Assembly (NCBI RefSeq): GCF_011682145.1
Contig: NZ_WHJH01000049.1
Span: 1-52,792, forward strand
DNA length: 52,792 bases
Direction of reading: 5' to 3'
Source of the DNA: Massilia mucilaginosa
GTDB lineage: Bacteria; Pseudomonadota; Gammaproteobacteria; Burkholderiales; Burkholderiaceae_D
The translations under genes were made by a program, and so were the position numbers. Shown here one piece after another: positions 8,599-21,527 of this stretch. A model generated the notes under the pieces. It searched no databases, was not told the origin of the DNA, and saw nothing but the letters and a program-made list of their open reading frames with translations. Each line of letters opens with the position of its first letter. Position 1 is the first letter of the stretch.

Positions 8599-9515
8599 TT
8601 AATCGGCCTGTAAACAATAGCGGTTGCGTCCACCGGCCTTGGCCTCGTACAGCAGCGCGTCGGCGGTCTTGATCAGGCCACCGCTGGTCAAGCCGTCGGC
8701 CGGCATCAGGCTGGCCACGCCCATGCTCAGGGTCAGCCACGGCGAGGCGCCCGATTTTTCGTGCGGGATGGCCAGCTGCGCGATCTCGTCGAGCAGCTTT
8801 TTGGCCACTACCTCGGCGCCGCGCCTGTCTTCCTGCGGCAGCAAGATCACGAACTCCTCGCCCCCATAGCGCGCCACCAGGTCCTGCGGGCGCGCCGCCG
8901 CGCGCCGCATCGCCGCGCCCACCCGCACCAGGCTGTCGTCGCCGGCCTGGTGTCCGTACGCGTCGTTGTACGCCTTGAAATGGTCGATGTCGGCGATGAT
9001 CAGCGCCAGCGCCGTTTTGGCGCGCGCGCAGCGGCGCCATTCTGTGTCCATCGCCTCGTCGAAGCCGCGCCGGTTGGCGACCCCGGTCAGGCCGTCGGTC
9101 AGGGTCAGTTCGCGCAGCGCGTCGCTCTGGCGCTTGACGGTCAGCTGCGTGCGCACCCGCGCCCGCACCACCGCCGCGTTGACCGGCTTGGTGATGAAAT
9201 CGGCGGCGCCGGCTTCCAGCGCGCGCGTTTCATCTTCCGGGGTCTTGAGGGCGGTGACAAAAATGATCGGGATGTCGCGCGTGGCACCCGACTCGCGCAA
9301 GGCCCGGCACACGGCATAGCCGTCCATGTCGGGCATCATCGCATCGAGCAGGATCAGGTCGGGACGCTGGGTCTGGGCGATATGCAGCGCCTTGGCGCCG
9401 TTCATCGCGAACACCACTTCGTGCTCGTCCTGCAAGGCCTGGTGCAGGATCTGGATGTTCTCCATCGCGTCGTCGACGATCAGGATTCGTCCGTTCCTTG
9501 CCATATCGGTCCAAC

Positions 9516-9519
<4 letters not shown>
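8599..9519 (-). CDS. Response regulator with diguanylate cyclase output (REC-GGDEF)
   Basis: A 306-residue cytoplasmic protein. The receiver domain (about 10-125) has the acidic pocket (VDD, 15-17), the phospho-acceptor Asp59 in LILLDAMMPDMDGY, Thr89 and Lys111. The GGDEF domain (about 140-304) has TDGLTGVANRRGFDE and an active-site GGEEF at 219-223, so it should make cyclic di-GMP from GTP. An inhibitory I-site RPQD (210-213) sits five residues before it, so product feedback is likely. The start overlaps the end of the hybrid kinase by four bases (ATGA), which marks the kinase as its probable phosphodonor. Confidence 0.93.
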
Positions 9520-14093
<4,574 letters not shown>

Positions 14094-14198
14094 CAAAGGC
14101 GGCGCCACGCACCGCACTGAGATCGATGGTAGCCGAGCGCGCGTTTTCTTCAAAGCACTTTACGCCAGCCGTGCGCGGCTATGCGTTTGCCATATCGA

Positions 14199-14236
14199 CC
14201 AGCAACATTCTGACCCCGGTTGGCGAATGTTGCTGG
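14199..14236 (-). terminator. Hairpin downstream of acyl-CoA dehydrogenase, possible terminator
   Basis: Exact 11-bp arms CCAGCAACATT (14199-14209) and AATGTTGCTGG (14226-14236) enclose a 16-base loop. It sits 15 bases after the minus-strand dehydrogenase stop and before the kinase gene. There is no T-run, so it may terminate weakly or only protect the 3' end. The loop contains CTGACCCCGGTT, the same half-site as the repeats at 16.7-17.0 kb. Confidence 0.45.
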
Positions 14237-14251
14237 CGCGATTGGTGCGGA

Positions 14252-15510
<1,259 letters not shown>

Positions 15511-15511
<1 letters not shown>

Positions 15512-16593
15512 TAGTTGTCCTTGGAAAGAGAAATGGCGCGCTGCCCGTACTGCCAACCGAGTTCGGCCATGGGCCGGGCGGCCTTGCCGTTCTCGAGGGC
15601 CTGGGCGCTCGATGCGGTGCCGTCGACGTAGCGTTTCATGATGCCCTGCATGATGCCGGCCAGGCGGAACATATTGTAGGCCAGGTAAAAATTGAAATCG
15701 TCGATGCGGATGGTCTTGCCGGTGCGCGCCGCGTAGGCCGCGATATACGCTTCCTGCGTGGGAATGCCGAGCGCGTCCAGGTCGAGCCCGGCGATGCCGC
15801 GGAACTGGCCGGGAGCAATGTGCCAGCTCATGCAATGGTAGGAAAAATCCGCCGCCGGGTGGCCCAGGGTCGACAGTTCCCAGTCGAGCACGGCCAGGAT
15901 GCGCGGTTCGGTCGGGTGGAAAATCATGTTATCGAGACGGAAGTCGCCATGCACGATGGCGGTATCGTCGCCCGGCGGAATATTGTGCGGCAGCCAGGCG
16001 ATCAACTGGTCCATGGCCTCGATGGGTTCGGTGACCGAGGCCTGGTACTGGCGCGTCCAGCGTTCGATCTGGCGTGCGAAATAGTTGCCGGGCTTGCCGT
16101 AATCGGCCAGGCCGATGGCGCTGTAGTCGACCGTGTGCAGGGTGGCGATGACGCGGTTCAATTCGTCGTAGATGGCGCCGCGTTCGGCTGGCGTCATGCC
16201 GGGCAGGGACTGGTCCCACAGCACGCGGCCGTCGACGAATTCCATGACATAGAAGGCGCGCCCGATGACCGACTCGTCGGTGCAGAGCGCGTACTGGCGG
16301 GCGGCCGGGAAGCCGGCTTTCTGCAAGGCATCCATGACCCGGAATTCGCGCTCGATGGCATGCGCGGACGGCAACAGCTTGGCGGCCGGCCCGGGCTTGG
16401 TGCGCAGCACATAATGCTGGCCGCCGGCGCTGATCTTGAAGGTGGGATTGGACTGCCCGCCCTTGAACTGCACCACCTCCAGCGGGCCGCCGGGGTAGCC
16501 CTCCACATGCGCGCGCAGATAGGCGTCGAGGGCATCGACATCGAATTTCTGGCGCTCCGAGACCGGCTTGGTCCCCATCATTTCCTCGAACAT
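15511..16593 (-). CDS. APH-type phosphotransferase (ACAD10/11 kinase domain-like, LvaA-like)
   Basis: A 360-residue kinase-fold protein. An AGGAG site precedes the ATG. The nucleotide loop is near [10 protein letters not shown] (43-52), an N-lobe lysine in VLRTKP (62-67), the catalytic loop HGDFRLDN (215-222, Asp217 as base) and the metal-binding Asp in LDWELSTLG (236-244). The family phosphorylates hydroxyl groups; LvaA acts on 4-hydroxyacyl-CoA. It is co-transcribed with the dehydrogenase downstream (one-base overlap), and a histidine phosphatase lies upstream on the same strand. A shared operator-like motif sits 42-55 bases before the start. Alternatives such as aminoglycoside or choline kinase are less likely given the dehydrogenase partner. 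Confidence 0.88.
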
Positions 16594-16636
16594 CTTGTCT
16601 CCTGCTGGTTATGTGAGATCTATTCTAGCTCATGAA

Positions 16637-16652
16637 TAGAACGACCGTACTA
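16637..16652 (-). promoter_or_regulatory. Quasi-palindromic operator, TetR-like (TAGNACGNNCGTNCTA)
   Basis: TAGAACGACCGTACTA matches its own reverse complement at every position except the two N positions and the two central bases. It lies 44 bases upstream of the phosphotransferase ATG. Read on the minus strand, ACGGTCGTTCTATT (16635-16648) matches 13 of 14 bases of the site at 1703-1716 before the other acyl-CoA operon. FadP-like TetR repressors of beta-proteobacteria are one possible binder; I could not verify a consensus. Confidence 0.55.
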
Positions 16653-16664
16653 ATTTCTGTTTTT

Positions 16665-17019
16665 CCTACAACCGGGGTCAGAGCTATAAATAGAAATAGT
16701 TGCCCAGGAAGCGATAAAACGTGAAAAATCGACAAAACATTGCGAGTCAGAGCTCTGACCCCGGAGTTGCCGGAGTTGACCCGGAGTTGCTGTGAGGAGG
16801 CTTCTTTGATCAATGACTTACTTCTTTTGAGAGGGAAGGCGCTGCGCGCTTGGGCGCATTGAGGCGAAATCCTACTGCAATCCTTCGCCAATTTCCCTCG
16901 ATATCTTCTACAACGCCTACAACCGGGGTCAGAGCTTCAATTAGAAATCTTTCGAGTCAGAGCTCTGACCCCGGTTAAGGACGGCGAAATGTTTCGAGTC
17001 AGAGCTCTGACCCCGGTTA
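16665..17019. repeat. Cluster of palindromic GGGGTCAGAGCTCTGACCCC-type repeats
   Basis: This intergenic stretch, more than 300 bases without a supported gene, holds five related units. Heads CCTACAACCGGGGTCAGAGC(T) lie at 16665-16685 and 16916-16936, identical over 21 bases. Tails with CGAGTCAGAGCTCTGACCCC lie at 16743-16764, 16953-16977 and 16995-17019. Head and tail are inverted (ACCGGGGTCAGAGCT against AGCTCTGACCCCGGT), so 16665-16764 and 16916-16977 are two head-tail modules and the third tail is an orphan. Three short CCGGAGTTG direct repeats lie near 16762-16790. This looks like a REP/BIME-type family beside a gene end. Confidence 0.8.
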
Positions 17020-17022
17020 GAG

Positions 17023-17724
17023 CTAGCGCGAGAGGCGGTATTGCTCGTACAACTGTTCCATCGTGGTGCTGCGGGTGCTGGTTTGCAACGGCGACGGCGG
17101 GGAGTAGTTGACGAAGCGCACCACCCAATCGGCCTCGGCTTCGCCCACGTCGAGGGCGTTGATGCAGCCGGCCGTTTGCGACAGGCCACCCAGGAACATG
17201 CGCTGACCCGTGAGCGCGAGCGATAAAATCGCACAGTTCACGCCCCCGTGCAGCACCAGCAGCACCGTGTCCCAGTCGTCCTGGCCGCGCAGGCGCGTCA
17301 CCGCCGGATGAATGCGGTCCATCAGCTCGCCCACCGATTCGCCTCCCAAAAAGCGCTTTTCTTCCCCAACCATGCCTTCGAACGCACCCGTGAACGCGTC
17401 CTTCAGGTCGGCGTCGGCAATGGTCGATAAGCGCCCGCCGCGAATTTCTTCGAACTCCGGCCAGATTTCGATGTCTATCCCTTGTCCGGTCGCGGCCAGC
17501 ACGCGCGTCGCCGTTTCGACCGTGCGCGGCAGGCCGGAGACGATCACGCGGTCGAAATGGATGCCTTCGGCGGCAAAGGCGTGCCCGGCGGCACTGGCTT
17601 GGGCGCAGCCTTGCTCGTTGAGGGGGACGGTTTCGGGAAGGAATGGTTTGCCGGTGGCGTCGAAGTAGGTAACGCTGCCATGGCGCATCAAAAACACGCG
17701 CCGGCGCTGGGAAGTAGGATGCAT
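17023..17724 (-). CDS. Histidine phosphatase family protein
   Basis: A 233-residue phosphoglycerate-mutase-like phosphatase. The ATG at 17724 is chosen because AAGGA lies just upstream; an in-frame TTG 12 bases earlier is possible. The phospho-histidine motif is RHG (14-16) in FLMRHGSVTY; later conserved elements are SGLPRTVETA, the acidic PEFEEIRGG and the second catalytic His in LVLHGGVN. The family removes phosphate from small molecules or proteins. Its place is ambiguous: 17 bases follow the last prepilin gene of the pilus-like operon, yet such phosphatases also commonly accompany APH-kinase/acyl-CoA dehydrogenase genes, which lie downstream beyond the repeats. I favour the acyl-CoA pathway. 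Confidence 0.87.
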   Translation of the reverse strand: MHPTSQRRRVFLMRHGSVTYFDATGKPFLPETVPLNEQGCAQASAAGHAFAAEGIHFDRVIVSGLPRTVETATRVLAATGQGIDIEIWPEFEEIRGGRLSTIADADLKDAFTGAFEGMVGEEKRFLGGESVGELMDRIHPAVTRLRGQDDWDTVLLVLHGGVNCAILSLALTGQRMFLGGLSQTAGCINALDVGEAEADWVVRFVNYSPPSPLQTSTRSTTMEQLYEQYRLSR

Positions 17725-17741
17725 GGGTCCTTGCAATTGGT

Positions 17742-18293
17742 TCAGAAAAACAATGCGGTGCGAGTGACGATGCTGCCGGTGTTGGTGTACGGGGCGGTCG
17801 CGCGCACCGCGCCGGTGGTGGCGACGCCGTCGTCGAGCTTGCTGTCAAGCTGCTGGGCGAAGGAGTCGGGCAGGTTGTCGAAGCGTAAACCATTGCCGCT
17901 GCGCCCGCCCACGGCGTCGTTGTAGATGTACACCGCGCCGCCCTGGGCGCTGGTCATGAAGTCGGTCGTGCCGTTGTAGGCGCCGGTAATGAAGCCCGAC
18001 AGCGCAAGGTGCTGTGGCGCCGACAGGTATTCGGTGATCTGGCCGTCGCCGTTGCCGTTGGCTGTCGCGCCCGCCACATGGGTGGTGGCCAGCACGTCGT
18101 CGCCCGGCAGCGCGCGAAATTTATCCTGGTAGGCGTTCACCGCCGCCGACAAGGAGTTCGACTGCTGGATGATGTTCTTGACCTTGGCGCTGTCGATCAG
18201 CCCTTGCCCTTTGAGCACGCCGCCCAGCAGCAGGCCGATGATCACCAGCACGATGGCGATTTCGACGAGGGTAAAGCCTTGTTGTCGTTGCAT
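17742..18293 (-). CDS. Prepilin-like protein of the minus-strand pilus system (second prepilin)
   Basis: A 183-residue type IV pilin-like protein. The ATG at 18293 gives a six-residue leader, MQRQQG, then the prepilin peptidase site and hydrophobic helix FTLVEIAIVLVIIGLLLGG with Glu at +5. The globular part has FRALPGDD and GNGDGQI, seen in a common prepilin subfamily, and a Phe-Phe C-terminus; there are no cysteines. It is the last pilus gene of the minus-strand operon. With only two prepilins in that operon, either could be the main fibre subunit; this shorter one is the better candidate for the major subunit, which is inference. Confidence 0.88.
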   Translation of the reverse strand: MQRQQGFTLVEIAIVLVIIGLLLGGVLKGQGLIDSAKVKNIIQQSNSLSAAVNAYQDKFRALPGDDVLATTHVAGATANGNGDGQITEYLSAPQHLALSGFITGAYNGTTDFMTSAQGGAVYIYNDAVGGRSGNGLRFDNLPDSFAQQLDSKLDDGVATTGAVRATAPYTNTGSIVTRTALFF

Positions 18294-18350
18294 GTGGTTC
18301 TCTCTTCGGTGACGGCCGGTCTGTTCCATTCCAGCGATTATTCTAGCCTA

Positions 18351-19046
18351 TCAAGGATGGGCCTGGCGCTGGCGCGCCGAAATCGCGCGCAGGCGCCGTT
18401 CCAATAACGCCAGTTCGCGCGGATCGCTCACCTGGCCGGTGGCGAGCATGGCGCCGATCAGCGCCCTGGCACTCTCGTCCTCGCCCATATCGTCGAGGAT
18501 GAACAGTTCCATCTGGCGCGCCCACGCGGGCAGGACTGCGCTTGTCACACGGGTGCGGATGGCTTGCGCATACTGCCGCGCCAGCGCCGCGTCATGCAGC
18601 CGGTGGCGCGCCACCAGCGCCGCATGCGCCAGCCACGGCCAGCGCCGGTCGGGGTCTTCGCCAAAACGCCGGTACACGAAATCGAGCATGATGCGGGTGC
18701 GCGCCGGGTCGGAACTGGCGGCGTACACCTGACTGGCGGCCAGCAGCGGGGCCTGCCCGCGCGGATCGAGATCGACGATGCGCTCGAACCAGCTGCGCAA
18801 AGCCACGTAATCGATCGCGTTCAAGGGCGCATTTGCATCGTCCTGCCCTTGCGCGTGCAGCGTCATGGCCTTGGCCAGCGCCACCGGTTCGCCCAGGCTG
18901 GCCAGGCGCAGCACCGCCAGCGGTGGCGCATCATCCAGCTTGGTCGCAAACAGATGCTGCGGTGCGCGCACGGCCTGATAGCCCACCTGAAGCGCCAGCG
19001 CGGCCCCAAGCAGCAGCGTCACGGGCAGCGGCACGCGCGAGGCCAT
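18351..19046 (-). CDS. Uncharacterised membrane-anchored helical protein of the pilus-ABC operon
   Basis: A 231-residue protein. The ATG at 19046 shares one base with the permease stop (TGATG), so translation is coupled. Residues 1-25 form a single membrane anchor or uncleaved signal (LPVTLLLGAALALQVGYQAV). The rest is predicted helical with TPR-like spacing, for example LNAIDYVALRSWFERIVDLDP and HAALVARHRLHDAALARQYA, each split by loops. I recognise no family and no catalytic motif. Tight coupling to the ABC permease suggests a periplasmic adaptor or scaffold linking the transporter to the pilus assembly complex; that role is inference. Confidence 0.75.
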   Translation of the reverse strand: MASRVPLPVTLLLGAALALQVGYQAVRAPQHLFATKLDDAPPLAVLRLASLGEPVALAKAMTLHAQGQDDANAPLNAIDYVALRSWFERIVDLDPRGQAPLLAASQVYAASSDPARTRIMLDFVYRRFGEDPDRRWPWLAHAALVARHRLHDAALARQYAQAIRTRVTSAVLPAWARQMELFILDDMGEDESARALIGAMLATGQVSDPRELALLERRLRAISARQRQAHP

Positions 19047-19783
19047 CACAGGTCCTTGCGGTAAAAGTCGAACAGCGCGGCAGCGCCCAGCAAGGTGACG
19101 TAGATCGCCGTCTGCGCCAGCAGCGGCGCCACCTGTGCACCGCCATACACCAGCCATTCGCTGCGCGTGAACTGGTCCAGATGCGGCAGCATGGCCGACA
19201 GCGCGTCGATCCCGGTGCGCACAAGCGCCGCCGCATCCTGCGCCATCGCCTGCAGGCCGCCGATGGCGCGCGCCAGCACATAGAAGGCCAGCGTGCCCGC
19301 CAGCGCCGCCACCACCTGCCCGAACGTGAGGACGCACAGCAGGGCGAATGCGGCGACAATCCACAGTTCGCACCACAGCGACAGCGCCCACGCGGCGCAC
19401 CATGCGGCCGGCGCCAGCGTCAACGCCAGCGCGCCGAACAGCAGCGCGGGCAGCAGTGCCACGAGGCCGAAGCCGGCCAGTTTGCCCAGCACGTACGCGG
19501 CGCGCGGCATCGCCAGCGCAAGCAGCAGTTCCTGGCCCTTGTCGCCCGCTTCGCGCACCACGCTGGTGGCGACAAAGCTTGCCACCAGCAGCACGCAGCA
19601 CACGCGCAGAAGCGCCGCCAGCAGGGCCGCTTGCAGCGCGGCGCTTTCGGTCAGCGCCAGCTGGCCCAGAAAGCCGCCCAGCGCCACCGCGCCGATGGCC
19701 AGAGCGCCCAGCACCCAGGCCAGGCGGTTGCGCAGCGCTTCGAGCAGGGTGTAGGTGGCGATGGTGCGAACGGATCCCAGCAT
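19046..19783 (-). CDS. ABC-2 type transporter permease inside the pilus-like operon
   Basis: A 245-residue polytopic membrane protein with about six hydrophobic segments (near 25-45, 50-75, 98-125, 128-150, 155-172 and 220-240). The start MLGSVRTIATYTLLEALRNR, a cytosolic amphipathic N-terminus with an E-A-x-R-N-R pattern, is typical of ABC-2/Gld-type permeases. The only ABC ATPase in the window is the first gene of the same operon (30212-30928), so the two probably form one transporter. PilH/PilI of Myxococcus xanthus is a known case of an ABC transporter needed for type IV pili. The substrate is unknown. Confidence 0.83.
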   Translation of the reverse strand: MLGSVRTIATYTLLEALRNRLAWVLGALAIGAVALGGFLGQLALTESAALQAALLAALLRVCCVLLVASFVATSVVREAGDKGQELLLALAMPRAAYVLGKLAGFGLVALLPALLFGALALTLAPAAWCAAWALSLWCELWIVAAFALLCVLTFGQVVAALAGTLAFYVLARAIGGLQAMAQDAAALVRTGIDALSAMLPHLDQFTRSEWLVYGGAQVAPLLAQTAIYVTLLGAAALFDFYRKDL

Positions 19784-19786
19784 GGC

Positions 19787-20494
19787 CTAGCGCGGCAGCG
19801 TTCCGGCGGCGACCATGCGGTTGGACAGTACATTCGGCGAGAGCCAGATCACCAGGTCGTCGTACTCGCCGCCGGGCGCGGTGGGGCTGTCGCTCGGCGT
19901 GCGCGCCACGAAGGCGATGCCGGTGCTGCCGGCGTTGGTGCGCTCGTCGACGTTGGTGCTGCTGGTATCGAGCGTGCGGATGCCGGTGTCGCCAAAGCCG
20001 CCGGCGCCGTTCTTCCCGTGCGAGACGATCACCGCCGGAATATCGTTGATGGCCGTCGCCGCCACCAGGTTTCCGCGCGCATCGCGCGTGCCGATGGTGA
20101 TGTCGCGCGGGCTTTGCAGCGTGAACATGGTGCCGCTGTTGCTGTAGGCCGGCGCCACGCTGTAGTGGAATGCGCGCCCCCAGCTATCGAGCTTGGGCAG
20201 GCCGAGCGTGGCCCACGGCAGCACGCCCTGGCGCTTGCCGTCGCGGCAGGTGGCACCGCTGCGGTCTTCCAGCCCATTGACCGGCGAGACGGCGGGGCAG
20301 GGCAGGTAGCCGTTGCGCAGCGCAAATCCCATCAGCGCTTCGCGCGCTTCGTCCATGGTTTTCCGGGTGTCGCTGATCTTGCGCTGCTCCATCTGCACCG
20401 CCAACGGCGTCAGTAATCCGCCAATCATCAGGCCGGCGATGACCAGCACCACGGCCATTTCGACCAGGCTGAATCCGTGTTGGGCGCGTTTCAT
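19787..20494 (-). CDS. Prepilin-like protein of the minus-strand pilus system (first prepilin)
   Basis: A 235-residue prepilin. The leader MKRAQHG is cut before FSLVEMAVVLVIAGLMIGGLL (Glu at +5). The globular part carries YLPCPAVS, a second Cys in GATCRDG and LPWATLGLPKLDSWG, a motif set seen in a large class of non-major prepilins; a Cys-Cys disulfide is plausible. It overlaps the PilP-like gene by four bases (ATGA) and lies three bases before the permease gene, so pilus and ABC genes share one transcript. Its larger head suggests a minor or tip subunit, which is inference. Confidence 0.88.
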   Translation of the reverse strand: MKRAQHGFSLVEMAVVLVIAGLMIGGLLTPLAVQMEQRKISDTRKTMDEAREALMGFALRNGYLPCPAVSPVNGLEDRSGATCRDGKRQGVLPWATLGLPKLDSWGRAFHYSVAPAYSNSGTMFTLQSPRDITIGTRDARGNLVAATAINDIPAVIVSHGKNGAGGFGDTGIRTLDTSSTNVDERTNAGSTGIAFVARTPSDSPTAPGGEYDDLVIWLSPNVLSNRMVAAGTLPR

Positions 20495-20886
20495 GGCGTG
20501 TGCTCGGTGACGGTGCCGGCGTTGGCGTCGATACTCTGCCCGGGCTTGACGGTGACCCGCTGGCCCGACGGCAGCGTCAGTGTCACGCGCGGCGCTTGCG
20601 CCGGTCCGCTGAAGCGGTTGCGCGCGCCGTCCTGCGCCTCGTTGTTGACCCACACGGTGGACTTGCCGCCGCTGCGCCGCACGAAGCCGTTCACGGTCAT
20701 CGGCTGCGGCGCGGGCGGTGCTTGCGCCACCGGCGGCGCTGGCGGCGGCGCCACCAGGCCGCGGGCTATATCGAGCTGCTGGCGTTCGGCCGGTGTTGTG
20801 AACAGGCGCCCGATGTGGGCCTGGGCCTGGGTTTGGGCAATCATGGCTGCGGCGAGCAGGATGCAGGCGCTGACGATCAGTTTCAT
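20491..20886 (-). CDS. PilP/MshK/GspC-like periplasmic protein of the minus-strand system
   Basis: A 131-residue exported protein with a signal peptide (about 1-24, ending AQAHA-type AQTQAQA), a Pro/Ala-rich linker (47-62) and a small beta domain: TVNGFVRRSGGKSTVWVNN, then VTLTLPSGQRVTVKPGQ. The G-x-V-x-R-S-x-G-x-S-x-V-x-x-N pattern resembles the HR domain of GspC and the PilP/MshK group, which join the inner-membrane platform to the secretin. It overlaps its neighbours on both sides by four bases (ATGA). The family assignment rests on this pattern and on position. Confidence 0.68.
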   Translation of the reverse strand: MKLIVSACILLAAAMIAQTQAQAHIGRLFTTPAERQQLDIARGLVAPPPAPPVAQAPPAPQPMTVNGFVRRSGGKSTVWVNNEAQDGARNRFSGPAQAPRVTLTLPSGQRVTVKPGQSIDANAGTVTEHTP

Positions 20887-21527
20887 AGGGTTCCTTTCGC
20901 CAGCGTCAGGAAGACCAGGGTGCAGTTGGCCGTCAGGCGCGCCACCCCGAACGATTCGGCCGGTGCGTCGGTGCGTTTCAGTTTGCAGTCCTGGACCGTG
21001 AAGCGGCCGGCACCGCGCAGGTCGTCGATGAAGTGGAACAGGTCCAGTTCGTGCACCAGCCCCAGTTCGACCCGCATGCGGCTGCCGCGCAGCTGGTAGT
21101 CGCCCAGCGTCATCGGGGCGGCGAACACCAGCGCCTGCTGCGCTTCGATGTCGTAGCTGGCCGAAACCAGCTTGCGCTTGCCCTGGATCGATTTGATAGT
21201 TTCGATCCAGGCCAGCCGGTTTTCGTCGCCGATCAAGCCGCCGGCCTGCAGTTCCACAAAGCGCGGCTGGTAAATGGCGATGTCCTGTTTTTCCGATTCG
21301 ACGTTCTGGAAGCGGCTCGATGCCGCAGCGCGCGCCCGGGCCGCCTGCGCCAGCTCGCCCGCCTGCTGCGCCCAATACCACGATGCCGCGCCCACCAGCA
21401 GTGCGGCGCCGAGCAGCACGCCGGCGCACAGCCTGGCCGGCGCGGCGATCAGGTCCAGTTCATCGCGCCAGGCCGGGGTGATGGCGTCGGCCGGTTTGCC
21501 GCGCAGCGCGTTCGGTTTGGCCATCAT
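20883..21527 (-). CDS. PilO/MshJ-like inner-membrane protein of the minus-strand system
   Basis: A 214-residue bitopic protein. The ATG at 21527 overlaps the stop of the previous gene (ATGA); a GTG nine bases upstream is also in frame. A cytoplasmic tail (about 1-31) is followed by one TM helix (LCAGVLLGAALLVGAASWYWA), a coiled coil (QQAGELAQAARARAAASSRF), and a periplasmic alpha/beta domain. This is the layout of PilO, GspM and MshJ, which form the alignment subcomplex with PilN/GspL. Sequence similarity to named families is too weak to name it further; position supports the role. Confidence 0.68.
   Translation of the reverse strand: MMAKPNALRGKPADAITPAWRDELDLIAAPARLCAGVLLGAALLVGAASWYWAQQAGELAQAARARAAASSRFQNVESEKQDIAIYQPRFVELQAGGLIGDENRLAWIETIKSIQGKRKLVSASYDIEAQQALVFAAPMTLGDYQLRGSRMRVELGLVHELDLFHFIDDLRGAGRFTVQDCKLKRTDAPAESFGVARLTANCTLVFLTLAKGTL

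Noticed and set aside
16625-16891. Minus-strand open frame of 88 codons among the palindromic repeats
   Set aside because: It is composed largely of repeat sequence translated in one frame, with no ribosome site and no protein-like pattern.
16743-17019. Possible CRISPR-like repeats
   Set aside because: Spacers are unequal (17 to over 180 bases), the units are inverted palindromes rather than direct repeats of constant spacing, and there are no cas genes.
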